8,294 bases of DNA from the NCBI RefSeq assembly GCF_002483315.1, contig NZ_DLHR01000005.1:3307-11600 (forward strand). The letters are read 5' to 3'. The position numbers and the translations under genes were made by a program. The DNA comes from Flavobacterium sp. UBA7663 (GTDB lineage Bacteria; Bacteroidota; Bacteroidia; Flavobacteriales; Flavobacteriaceae). Every line of letters starts with the position of its first letter. The stretch's first letter is position 1. Shown here one piece after another: positions 1-6,282 of this stretch. The notes beneath the pieces were generated by a model, which did no database searches, had not been told where the DNA came from, and was given only the letters and a program-made list of their open reading frames with translations.

Positions 1-21
1 CGTGTCCGCGAAACGTTAGGC
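1..21 (+). repeat. attC site, 3' tail only (family A)
   Basis: The window opens inside the right arm of an attC. The bases CGTGTCCGCGAAAC followed by R' box GTTAGGC at 15-21 match the right ends of the family A sites at 542-672 and 6283-6413. It belongs to a cassette lying to the left of the window. The boundary between G15 and T16 is the left edge of cassette 1. Confidence 0.9.
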
Positions 22-48
22 GTCAGTTAAATCGACATTCCTCTAAAC

Positions 49-522
49 ATGAACAAATACAAACCACTTATTGCAATAATCTTTTCATTCGTTTTTCTCT
101 GCAGCTGTGAAAATAGAACAAAGTTGAATAGCTCAAACATTGATAATAAAAATGAACGAATTGAGACTTTGAGTAAAGAAGTAAAACTTAATTCTGTAAT
201 TGACGACGCAGAATTTGATTTGTTCAATGTCAATGGATTTAGTGGCGATTTTAGTTTTCTTCCAGGAGCTTCTTCCTCGTTTTATCAATTCGCAATAAAA
301 GTCAATCCGGTCGAAATTAAGAAATGGGAAGATGATTTACTTGAAATCAAAGGCGAAATTGACAGTGAAAAATGGATAGCTGATTTAGTTTTACCACGGA
401 AAAATAATTGGAAAACATTATCGAAGCCTAGATTTTATACAAGAAAAGGCAATGAGCAAAGCGTAAAAATTATAATCTTCGAAAAAGAAGGATTAATCTT
501 CAAGCGTATTAATCAAGAATAA
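49..522 (+). CDS. Cassette 1: putative lipoprotein of unknown function
   Basis: 157 residues. The N-terminus is a lipoprotein signal: basic start, hydrophobic stretch at about residues 6-18, then a lipobox-like L-C-S-C with the lipidated cysteine at residue 20. The mature protein should be anchored in the envelope. Residues 21-50 are polar and low in complexity, a typical tether. The rest is a small globular region with many acidic and lysine residues, and I do not recognise its family. The start is the first ATG after the cassette boundary (34 bases from R') and immediately precedes the signal peptide. No Shine-Dalgarno is visible, which is normal for Bacteroidota. The stop is followed by 19 bases and then attC R''. 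The minus-strand open frame overlapping its 5' end has no signal or context and is a shadow. Confidence 0.85.
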   Translation: MNKYKPLIAIIFSFVFLCSCENRTKLNSSNIDNKNERIETLSKEVKLNSVIDDAEFDLFNVNGFSGDFSFLPGASSSFYQFAIKVNPVEIKKWEDDLLEIKGEIDSEKWIADLVLPRKNNWKTLSKPRFYTRKGNEQSVKIIIFEKEGLIFKRINQE

Positions 523-541
523 ATTAGGAAAATAACCGAAC

Positions 542-672
542 GCCTAACAGCGGTCACGAGAAATTGCTGGTTTTGAGTAGCTTCAGCTCCATTTTCACGA
601 ATAAATTCTATCTTAGCGGAAACAACTCAGTTCGCTGGCTTCGCAACTTCGCGTGTCCGCGAAACGTTGTGC
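542..672 (+). repeat. attC of cassette 1 (family A)
   Basis: R'' GCCTAAC at 542-548 and R' GTTGTGC at 666-672, 131 bp. The R'' matches the R' at the start of cassette 1 (15-21). The arms pair as GCGGtCACGaGAAaTTGC on the left against GCAAcTTCgCGTGtCCGC on the right, with three spaced mismatches; lower case marks unpaired bases. The unpaired central spacer is asymmetric: one base on the left, GAAAC on the right. Its body from AAC to GTT is identical to the attC at 6283-6413. Confidence 0.95.
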
Positions 673-700
673 GCAATTGCAAGAGAAATATCGACAAAAC

Positions 701-1162
701 ATGAAACATCCATTTAACCTTGATGAAGGAATATTTTTCGAAGACACAGGTAAAATGATTCTTTGGGAAAGTGATTTTGAAGCTTTAAAAAAAATTGACG
801 AACCAACTATTCTGAATAATGGTAATACTCTAAAATGGTTTGGGAAATCAGTTTTGGGAAACCAAAAATTAAATATTACGGTATCAAAAAGTGATTATGA
901 CAATGTCGATGGTAAATTTAATTGCGTGGAATTTGAAACGGAAAATGAAGATTCAAAATCTATTCATTTGACCGCTGAAACCTATTCTAAATATTTTAAT
1001 GAAATCTTCGGAGAACCAACCGAATCTCGAATAGAATATGAAAGATTGACGGAGTTATGGGATATTGAAGATTTACATATTATTATTGGAATAGGTGAAC
1101 GGTTTATGGAGTTTTTAATTTTCAGCATTCGTAAAGGAAAGAAATACTGGAAATTGGTTTAG
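701..1162 (+). CDS. Cassette 2: hypothetical cytoplasmic protein
   Basis: 153 residues, with no signal peptide or membrane segment, so probably cytosolic. I do not recognise the family. Visible features are an acidic N-terminal part rich in aromatic residues, and a C-terminal segment with W120, a hydrophobic strand running into I-G-I-G-E-R-F (129-135), and a basic tail. An open frame extends upstream from a GTG at 653, but that would place the start inside the attC site. The ATG at 701, 35 bases after R', gives a leader like those of the other cassettes and is preferred. The stop lies 12 bases before R''. The single-gene cassette context gives no functional partner. Confidence 0.8.
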   Translation: MKHPFNLDEGIFFEDTGKMILWESDFEALKKIDEPTILNNGNTLKWFGKSVLGNQKLNITVSKSDYDNVDGKFNCVEFETENEDSKSIHLTAETYSKYFNEIFGEPTESRIEYERLTELWDIEDLHIIIGIGERFMEFLIFSIRKGKKYWKLV

Positions 1163-1174
1163 AGTAGCAAAAGC

Positions 1175-1306
1175 GCACAACAGCGCACAAGCGATCATTG
1201 CTGGTTTTGAGTGGCTTCGGCTCTATTTTCACGAATAAATTCTATCTTAGCGGAAAATACTCTTTCCGCTTTGGTCGCAACGTCGCCTGTGCGCGGGACG
1301 TTATAG
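1175..1306 (+). repeat. attC of cassette 2 (family A, variant outer stem)
   Basis: R'' GCACAAC at 1175-1181, matching the cassette 2 start GTTGTGC at 666; R' GTTATAG at 1300-1306; 132 bp. The centre is family A, but the outer stem is replaced: GCGCACAaGCGA on the left pairs with TCGCcTGTGCGC on the right. The left arm repeats the bases of the R'' box, giving two copies of GCGCACAA at 1173-1180 and 1183-1190. Confidence 0.93.
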
Positions 1307-1309
1307 CCA

Positions 1310-1930
1310 ATGATGAAAAAACCTATGAAACAAACAATTGTCTTTCTATTCATTATCTTTTTCATTTCAAAAGTCGAAGCGAAAAAAATGATTTATCCTA
1401 TAGAAGTTATAGCTGGAAGTGCTGACTTAATTGTTGTTGGAGAAATTGAAATTGTAAAAGGTGATTTATACATTTTCAATATTTCCGAAACATTAAAAGG
1501 TAACCTATTTAATTCAATTTCTGTAGAAATGTTTGAAGAATGGGAATGTGATCAAAGATTTGCAAAACCGGAAACAGGCCAAAAGCTTTGCTTATTTCTA
1601 AAAAGAGGATTGAAAAATTGGGAAATCATAAACGGAAGCACTGGAGAACTTGTGATCTCAAATAACATAATCACATTAGGAGGTTATGAAGAATATAAAC
1701 ACATTGATTATAAATTTACTCCATATCAGCTTGCTTTAGAAGATTTTAAAAATGGAATTAGAGAGTTTTGCAAGTGTTTTATATTTGTCGGAGAATATAG
1801 CTTTAGAGATGAAAAAGCTCATTTCGAACAAATTGTTGCAGACAAACAAATTTCTGAGTTTAAAGCAATGAGTGATTTTTCTTTTTGGCTATGGAAAAAA
1901 ATGGAGAAATATCAAGTCGTGATTAAATAG
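1310..1930 (+). CDS. Cassette 3: secreted protein of unknown function
   Basis: 206 residues from the first ATG. In-frame ATGs at 1313 and 1325 are also possible. The 1325 start still leaves a good signal peptide and avoids the recombination repeat, so it may be the true one. Signal peptide: basic N-region, hydrophobic residues 10-20, likely cleavage after V-E-A (residue 24). The mature part begins with a segment like G-S-A-D-L-I-V-V-G-E (36-45), then F-N-I-S-E-T-L-K-G (56-64), W78, C80 and G-Q-K-L-C-L-F-L (90-97). This order (exposure as 'ADLIVVGE', then 'xLKG', then 'GQKxxLFL') is familiar from exported beta-rich hypothetical proteins, possibly OB-fold/NTR-like. That fold is inference. The C-terminal half is rich in charged and aromatic residues and has no motif I know. 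The stop is 9 bases before R''. Confidence 0.85.
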   Translation: MMKKPMKQTIVFLFIIFFISKVEAKKMIYPIEVIAGSADLIVVGEIEIVKGDLYIFNISETLKGNLFNSISVEMFEEWECDQRFAKPETGQKLCLFLKRGLKNWEIINGSTGELVISNNIITLGGYEEYKHIDYKFTPYQLALEDFKNGIREFCKCFIFVGEYSFRDEKAHFEQIVADKQISEFKAMSDFSFWLWKKMEKYQVVIK

Positions 1931-1939
1931 AATCACTGG

Positions 1940-2069
1940 CTATAACAGCGCATAAAACTTATGGCTGGTTTTCAGGTGCTTGAACTCCATTTTTCACGAA
2001 AAACATTATCTTAGCCGAGACAACTCTGCTCGCTTCGCCGCCACAAGGTCTATGCGCGAAACGTTACCA
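1940..2069 (+). repeat. attC of cassette 3 (family A, variant outer stem)
   Basis: R'' CTATAAC at 1940-1946, matching the cassette 3 start GTTATAG at 1300; R' GTTACCA at 2063-2069; 130 bp. The outer stem is GCGCATA paired with TATGCGC, followed by an imperfect inner stem (AACTTATGGC against GCCACAAGGT). This is the most diverged family A site in the window. Its centre also differs (TTCAGGTGCTTGAACTCC, and CGAAAAACATTATC in place of CGAATAAATTCTATC). Confidence 0.92.
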
Positions 2070-2095
2070 GTAATTCCAAAAAAAGCCGGATAACT

Positions 2096-2629
2096 ATGAA
2101 AATGCTATTACTTATATTTTCACTTTTGACAATGTCAAATATTTGTTGTGCGCAAACGTTTTGCTTAAATGACTTTGAGTTACCTAAAACTAAAATGACT
2201 AAAATTTCAAAAAGAAATAAAATCAATATTGTTTTAGATAGCTTGAAAACTCAAATAGTTTTAGACACACTCAAATTTAATTCTAAAGATTTATATATTT
2301 CTTCGAATGACCGCCAAACAAAAAATGAAAAAGATTACTCAGCGTTGTATGTCGTGCAAGGCTATAGTTATAAGTTAGATATAATTAATGGAAAATTAGT
2401 TCGAGAATTTATAGATGAAATGTTGATTTCGTCGAAAATTAAAAAAATATATATCGTTGATAAAACTGATGCTCAATCAGTTTTCGGCCAGAAAAACGGA
2501 ATGGTTTATATCGTTTTGAAAAAAGATGCGAAAACAAATTTCAATGTAGCTGGATTAAAGATAACAGAGAAGAATAAAACCATGAATAACTTTTGGCAGT
2601 TAAAAAACGATAAAGTTAGTTTTGATTAA
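2096..2629 (+). CDS. Cassette 4: secreted TonB-receptor plug-like protein
   Basis: 177 residues. The signal peptide has hydrophobic residues 4-16 and likely cleavage after C-C-A (19), with Q20 first, so the protein is exported. The C-terminal half resembles the end of the plug domain of SusC/RagA-type TonB-dependent receptors. A-L-Y-V-V-Q-G (83-89) matches the 'pLyVvDG' strand. I-K-K-I-Y-I-V-D-K-T-D-A (115-126) matches 'IesIeVLKdasA'. F-G-Q-K-N-G-M-V-Y-I-V-L-K-K (130-143) matches 'YGsrganGVilItTK'. There is no beta-barrel (receptors are usually 800-1100 residues) and no TonB box that I can see, so it cannot be a transporter by itself. Plug-like stand-alone proteins may bind receptors or ligands; this is inference. 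The start is the first ATG, 33 bases after R'. Confidence 0.85.
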   Translation: MKMLLLIFSLLTMSNICCAQTFCLNDFELPKTKMTKISKRNKINIVLDSLKTQIVLDTLKFNSKDLYISSNDRQTKNEKDYSALYVVQGYSYKLDIINGKLVREFIDEMLISSKIKKIYIVDKTDAQSVFGQKNGMVYIVLKKDAKTNFNVAGLKITEKNKTMNNFWQLKNDKVSFD

Positions 2630-2639
2630 CAGGAACTAC

Positions 2640-2771
2640 TGGTAACAGCCGTCATGACTAATTGCTGCATTTCATGTCAAAGGAAACTCCAATTTCATTA
2701 ACTTCGTTCACAGTAGCCGAGAATACTCTGCTATCTTGGCCGCAACTAGACATGGCGGCGAGACGTTATAT
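2640..2771 (+). repeat. attC of cassette 4 (family B)
   Basis: R'' TGGTAAC at 2640-2646, matching the cassette 4 start GTTACCA at 2063; R' GTTATAT at 2765-2771; 132 bp. This is the first family B site of the window. The arms are GCCGtCATGaCTAaTTGC against GCAAcTAGaCATGgCGGC. The centre reads CTTCGTTCACAGTAGCCGAG, where the other family B sites have AGCGGA at the same place. Confidence 0.95.
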
Positions 2772-2795
2772 GACATTTTTAGAACTTACGTGCAA

Positions 2796-3653
2796 ATGAA
2801 TAACATTTCCTGGAGACATCATTATTTACCTGTTTTCTATCTAAAAGGTTTTACTAAGGATTCGGGACTTTTAAAAATCTTTAATGTTCAAGAGAATCGT
2901 TTTCTTAAAAATGGAAAAGAATTTTCGCCAGAATCTTTCTTCTTTGAAAAAGACGCCAATACTATAATATTTGGAGATAAAAAGAATGACTATATAGAGT
3001 CTAGTTATGCTGATTTTGACAATGATATGGCAACTTTAATTGAGAGAATTCATCAATCGGATTATACCACAAACTACGGTGTCACTGAAAACGACATGCC
3101 GAGAATAAATCACTTTGTAAGTCTAATGTATTGGAGATTGCCGCATCGCATAAAGGACTTAGAGAAGATTGTGAAAAATAATGACTTAGGAAGTTTGGGC
3201 TTGAATATTGTAAATAAAAGTGGAGAGCGACAAATAGCAACAGAAGAGGAATTTAAAAACAATCCTGAATTTGTTAAAAGCTTTAAATTCTATAATTCAT
3301 TAATGGATTCAGTTCGTGGGGCTAATTGTACAACACCATATTCAATAACACAAAATCATGAAAATTTTCCGTTTTTATGTTCTGACAGTCCAGTAATTTT
3401 TGAAAGTGAAAATCCAGAAGTTTATCAAGATGACTATTTATTTCCTTTATCCGGTAATCGATTATTTATTAAAGCTAATCGAACAAGCGATTTTCCACCA
3501 TATTTAAGAATGCTTGTTGATGCAGTAGTGTATAAACAAGCTCAGAAATATGTGAGCTGTACGGATGAATCATACATAGAGGCATTGAATACTTTATTAG
3601 AAAAACAGAACTTAGCAGAGCTAAAAGCAGAGATATTCAAAAAAATAAAGTAA
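2796..3653 (+). CDS. Cassette 5: DUF4238 family protein
   Basis: 285 residues, the largest product in the window, with no signal peptide or membrane helix, so cytosolic. The N-terminus reads R-H-H-Y-L-P-V-F-Y-L-K-G-F (7-19), the signature opening of DUF4238 ('HHYvPqfYLrnF'). A middle region is rich in F, E and D, and C/S-D-S-P-V-I-F-E at about 213-220 is another stretch typical of the family. The biochemical activity of DUF4238 is not established. Its members are often scattered in accessory regions. The open frame extends back to TTG 2736, but those residues would be translated attC. The ATG at 2796 starts just before the conserved HHY motif and leaves a 31-base leader, so it is chosen. The stop lies only 6 bases before R''. 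Confidence 0.88.
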   Translation: MNNISWRHHYLPVFYLKGFTKDSGLLKIFNVQENRFLKNGKEFSPESFFFEKDANTIIFGDKKNDYIESSYADFDNDMATLIERIHQSDYTTNYGVTENDMPRINHFVSLMYWRLPHRIKDLEKIVKNNDLGSLGLNIVNKSGERQIATEEEFKNNPEFVKSFKFYNSLMDSVRGANCTTPYSITQNHENFPFLCSDSPVIFESENPEVYQDDYLFPLSGNRLFIKANRTSDFPPYLRMLVDAVVYKQAQKYVSCTDESYIEALNTLLEKQNLAELKAEIFKKIK

Positions 3654-3659
3654 AACGTC

Positions 3660-3790
3660 ATATAACAGCGGTCACGAGAAATTGCTGGTTTTGAGTAGCT
3701 TCAGCTCGATTTTCACGAATAAACTTTATATTAGCGGAAAATACTCGTTTCGCTTTCATCGCAACTTCGCGTGTCCGCGAAACGTTAGCT
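3660..3790 (+). repeat. attC of cassette 5 (family A)
   Basis: R'' ATATAAC at 3660-3666, matching the cassette 5 start GTTATAT at 2765; R' GTTAGCT at 3784-3790; 131 bp. Standard family A arms (GCGGtCACGaGAA... / ...TTCgCGTGtCCGC). The centre has AATACTCGTTTCGCTTTCAT where the sites at 542 and 6283 have AACAACTCAGTTCGCTGGCT. Confidence 0.95.
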
Positions 3791-3820
3791 GTCAGGCTGA
3801 AAAACCATCGTGAAACAAAC

Positions 3821-4339
3821 ATGAACCATAACTTGCAACCTTTCCCCATATTACTTACCCGAAGCCTAACTCTTCGGAAACTTTCAAAAAATGATTCCGA
3901 ACAAATATTTCAATTGCGCTCGAACACAGAAACAAATAAATTTCTCGACAGAAAACCAGCCAAGACGATAGAAGACGCAGTAAATTTCATCAACATTATA
4001 ATTGAAGAAAGCGATGAACTTTTTTATTGGGCTATTACAAAAACGGGCGAAGACAAATTAATTGGTATCATTTGTCTATTTGACTTCTTAGACGATCTAA
4101 AGAAATGCGAAATTGGATATGAACTTCTTAATGAATATAATGGCCAGGGAATTATGATTGAAGCTGCTACGAAGGTTATAGAATATTCCGTTCAAACGCT
4201 CGGATTAAAAACTATCGACGCGCTAACGCATGAAAATAACAAAAGCTCTACAAAGCTTCTTCAAAAATTAAATTTTAGGAAATTGGAAAATGTGTTTGAC
4301 GGAAATCCAAATCTCACACTATTTCGATTGACAACATAA
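3821..4339 (+). CDS. Cassette 6: GNAT family N-acetyltransferase (RimJ/RimL type)
   Basis: 172 residues, cytosolic. Probably transfers acetyl from acetyl-CoA to an amino group; the substrate is not deducible. Elements in order: N-terminal strand L-T-R-S-L-T-L-R-K-L (12-21) as in Acetyltransf_3 proteins; W-A-I (70-72) and L-I-G-I-I-C-L-F (80-87), the central strands; E-I-G-Y-E-L (97-102); the acetyl-CoA loop Y-N-G-Q-G-I-M-I-E-A (106-115), where the canonical form is q-G-k-G-y-a-t-E-A; and N-x-x-S...L-x-K-L-N-F (140-152), the C-terminal motif. In the pyrophosphate loop, N107 replaces the usual Q/R and M112 the usual G/A, so activity may be altered. Length is normal for the family. The first ATG is used, 37 bases after R'. 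The stop is 18 bases before R''. Acetyltransferases are common integron cargo. Confidence 0.92.
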   Translation: MNHNLQPFPILLTRSLTLRKLSKNDSEQIFQLRSNTETNKFLDRKPAKTIEDAVNFINIIIEESDELFYWAITKTGEDKLIGIICLFDFLDDLKKCEIGYELLNEYNGQGIMIEAATKVIEYSVQTLGLKTIDALTHENNKSSTKLLQKLNFRKLENVFDGNPNLTLFRLTT

Positions 4340-4357
4340 AACTATACAAGCCCGAAC

Positions 4358-4488
4358 AGCTAACAGCCGTCATGACTAATTGCTGTATTCGTGTCGCCGG
4401 AAATACTTATTTCATTAACTTCGTTCACAGTAGCGGAAAATACTCTGCTATCTTGGCCGCAACTAGACATGGCGGCGAAACGTTAGCC
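4358..4488 (+). repeat. attC of cassette 6 (family B)
   Basis: R'' AGCTAAC at 4358-4364, matching the cassette 6 start GTTAGCT at 3784; R' GTTAGCC at 4482-4488; 131 bp. Family B arms (GCCGtCATGaCTAaTTGC / GCAAcTAGaCATGgCGGC). A frame open from ATG 4372 through the site is translated attC and runs out of frame with cassette 7. Confidence 0.95.
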
Positions 4489-4513
4489 GAAAGCCACAGA
4501 AACAACTTCGTAA

Positions 4514-4960
4514 ATGAGAAATTTGAAATCATATCATTACTTCTGGATTGTAAGTTCAATAATCTTAATTATTGGAATAGTAAATCTCAGCAATGGAGAT
4601 TCAACGATGGACATAAACATTCATGATACTTACTACGTAATTGAACATTTTCTGTTAGCCGAAATCTTGTTTTTGGGATATTTATTCCTTGGGTTAGGCT
4701 ATTGGCTCGTAGAAAAAATTCTTAAAAAGCAATTGATTCCAATTCTGACTAAAATTCATACTTCAATATTGATTGGGAGTTTCTTAATCTATTGGATTGT
4801 GATTTTTTGTATTAAAATTTCATTTAATGAAAATGACATATTTAACAATAGCTATGAAATTATCAATATTACATTGATGATTATGTTCTTGGCAATTATT
4901 TTTATTGCACAACCAGTTTATGTAATAAATATTCTAGTTGCACTTTTTAGAAAGAAATAG
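4514..4960 (+). CDS. Cassette 7: membrane protein resembling C-terminal helices of cytochrome c oxidase subunit I
   Basis: 148 residues with about four membrane segments (10-24, 43-66, 83-101, 118-144). Residues 33-46 read D-I-N-I-H-D-T-Y-Y-V-I-E-H-F, closely matching the CoxI signature D-I-V-L-H-D-T-Y-Y-V-V-A-H-F-H of bovine subunit I, as I recall it. H37 and D38 align with the Mg-site H368/D369, and H45 with the heme a3 ligand H376. The heme a ligand H378 is replaced by L47. A second match, K-I-H (80-82), sits 37 residues after H45, the same distance as K411-I-H413 after H376. The protein lacks helices I-VIII and the CuB histidines, so it cannot be an oxidase. It may be a remnant, a heme or metal binder, or an assembly factor; role unknown. 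The ATG is 32 bases after R'; the stop is 6 bases before R''. Confidence 0.82.
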   Translation: MRNLKSYHYFWIVSSIILIIGIVNLSNGDSTMDINIHDTYYVIEHFLLAEILFLGYLFLGLGYWLVEKILKKQLIPILTKIHTSILIGSFLIYWIVIFCIKISFNENDIFNNSYEIINITLMIMFLAIIFIAQPVYVINILVALFRKK

Positions 4961-4966
4961 GCCATC

Positions 4967-5097
4967 GGCTAACAGCCGCCATGACTAATTGCTGTTTTTG
5001 TGTCGCCTGAAATACTTATTTCCTTAACTTCGTTCACACTAGCGGAAAATACTCTGCTATTTTGGCCGCAACTAGACATGGCGGCGAAACGTTACCT
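4967..5097 (+). repeat. attC of cassette 7 (family B)
   Basis: R'' GGCTAAC at 4967-4973, matching the cassette 7 start GTTAGCC at 4482; R' GTTACCT at 5091-5097; 131 bp. The left arm reads GCCGCCATGAC. The C at its fifth position pairs fully with GGCGGC on the right, where the other family B sites have a T. Confidence 0.95.
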
Positions 5098-5134
5098 GCA
5101 AGCGCAACCAACATTGCGCATAAAAACGAAAATA

Positions 5135-5626
5135 ATGGAAAAATTTATTTTACTGATTACTTCATTCATATTGATTGCCTGCAATGGCGAGAAGAAAAAA
5201 GAAAATAAATCAGTTTCAATTTTTATTTCGAATTCAAATTACAATTGTGATTTAGAAAAAGGGATTTTTAAAATTCCTGCAATCAACTTCGTTGACACTT
5301 TACATTTAAATTCAGACGAAAAAAATAAAATTCTAAATGCGTTTTATAAATATCATATTGACACACTAAATGGCGATAAACACGTAGCGCCTGAAAAACC
5401 AATAATGCCGGATTTTAGTGATGAGATAAAAATCAGTATTGCTCATCAAGAAAAATTAAGATTGAAAATTTCAAGTCAACTTGAAAACTCAAATTTAAAT
5501 AAAGTACAAAGAGACATATTTGAATTTCGAAATCAATTATATGACGTTTTGAATAAGAATTCCGGGTTTAAAAAATGTATGAATATTGTAAAGAGTAACT
5601 ATAAAAATTTTCCGCCTGGACTTTAA
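5135..5626 (+). CDS. Cassette 8: putative lipoprotein of unknown function
   Basis: 163 residues. The lipoprotein signal has hydrophobic residues 4-14 and lipobox L-I-A-C with cysteine 16, followed by a charged linker N-G-E-K-K-K-E-N-K. The mature region is mostly hydrophilic and predicted helical, with many N, K and E and two further cysteines (in Y-N-C-D and K-K-C-M-N). I recognise no family. The frame is open upstream to 5000, but that part is translated attC. The ATG at 5135 directly precedes the lipoprotein signal and is clearly the start (44 bases after R'). The stop lies 9 bases before R''. Confidence 0.85.
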   Translation: MEKFILLITSFILIACNGEKKKENKSVSIFISNSNYNCDLEKGIFKIPAINFVDTLHLNSDEKNKILNAFYKYHIDTLNGDKHVAPEKPIMPDFSDEIKISIAHQEKLRLKISSQLENSNLNKVQRDIFEFRNQLYDVLNKNSGFKKCMNIVKSNYKNFPPGL

Positions 5627-5635
5627 TGCGCCAGC

Positions 5636-5766
5636 AGGTAACAGCGGTCACGAGAAATTGTTGGTTTTGAGTTGCTTCAGCTTTCTTTTCACGAATAAAT
5701 TCTATCTTAGCGGAAAGTACTCACTTCGCTGGCTTCACAACTTCACGTGTCCGCGAAACGTTGTAC
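5636..5766 (+). repeat. attC of cassette 8 (family A)
   Basis: R'' AGGTAAC at 5636-5642, matching the cassette 8 start GTTACCT at 5091; R' GTTGTAC at 5760-5766; 131 bp. Family A with several substitutions (TTGTTGG, GAGTTGC, CTTTCTTTTC, CTTCACAACTTCACG). The G to A change on the right arm (CACGTGTCCGC for CGCGTGTCCGC) alters one stem pair. Confidence 0.95.
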
Positions 5767-5789
5767 GCCATTACAAAAACCTACCGAAT

Positions 5790-6278
5790 ATGAGAGACTT
5801 ACTTCTGATATTATTATTGACGATCTCAAATAATATTTTTGCGCAGACAAAAACGGACACAATTCCATCAATTCAAAATAATTTGGCTTGGCTTGATAAA
5901 CTCGAGCAAATTTTAGACAAGGAAGATAAAATAAAATTCATTGTAAAGAAGATTAAATCGGATTCAATTTATGCAAATACCGGTGTAAAATTATCAACGT
6001 ACATTTCAGCAAATGGCTGTCTTCACAATAATTTTGGAAACGAAATTCCTTGTAAACTTATCTTTGCTTTGGATGATAAGAAATTATATACTGAACTTGA
6101 TTTAAATAAATTTCCAGAGCAGTCAATAATTTTAAAACATCTTAATTCAGAAACTGTTGACGATATAACGATTTTTAAAGGATTAAGCGCGACATCTTTA
6201 TTTGGTATAAGAGGAAATTGTAATGTTGTATACCTAAAACCAAATAAAAAATTCAGGAATTTAATTAAAACCAAGTAA
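5790..6278 (+). CDS. Cassette 9: secreted TonB-receptor plug-like protein
   Basis: 162 residues. Signal peptide: hydrophobic residues 4-13 and likely cleavage after I-F-A (18), with Q19 first. The C-terminal half again resembles a SusC/RagA plug. C-K-L-I-F-A-L-D-D-K (88-97) stands for 'pLfviDGk'. V-D-D-I-T-I-F-K-G-L-S-A-T-S-L-F-G-I-R-G (123-142) stands for 'IesIeVLKdasATaLYGsrG'. V-V-Y-L-K (146-150) stands for the closing 'GViiItTK' strand. No barrel follows; the protein ends 12 residues after K150. It is only distantly similar to the cassette 4 product, so the two are not a recent duplication. The frame extends upstream to 5658 through attC, but the ATG at 5790 starts the signal peptide (30 bases after R'). 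The minus-strand frame at 6023-6298 is a shadow. Confidence 0.86.
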   Translation: MRDLLLILLLTISNNIFAQTKTDTIPSIQNNLAWLDKLEQILDKEDKIKFIVKKIKSDSIYANTGVKLSTYISANGCLHNNFGNEIPCKLIFALDDKKLYTELDLNKFPEQSIILKHLNSETVDDITIFKGLSATSLFGIRGNCNVVYLKPNKKFRNLIKTK

Positions 6279-6282
6279 CGGC

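Noticed and set aside
27..233. Minus-strand open frame of 68 codons
   Set aside because: It lies antisense to the cassette 1 lipoprotein, has no plausible family or signal, and crosses the expected cassette leader.
575..625. Possible promoter inside family A attC (TTTTGAG ... TATCTTAG)
   Set aside because: TATCTTAG differs from TAnnTTTG by one base, but the TTG lies about 33 bases upstream, too far for a Bacteroidota promoter. Its conservation is explained by attC folding.
1198..1425. Plus-strand open frame starting in the attC of cassette 2
   Set aside because: It is translated attC followed by an out-of-frame reading of the cassette 3 gene, which has a proper signal peptide in another frame.
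3658..3849. Minus-strand open frame of 63 codons over the attC of cassette 5
   Set aside because: It is translated attC reverse strand; the conserved DNA is explained by recombination-site structure.
2096..6278. Cassettes 4 and 9 as a recent duplication
   Set aside because: They share architecture and the plug pattern but too little sequence identity; their attC families (B and A) also differ.
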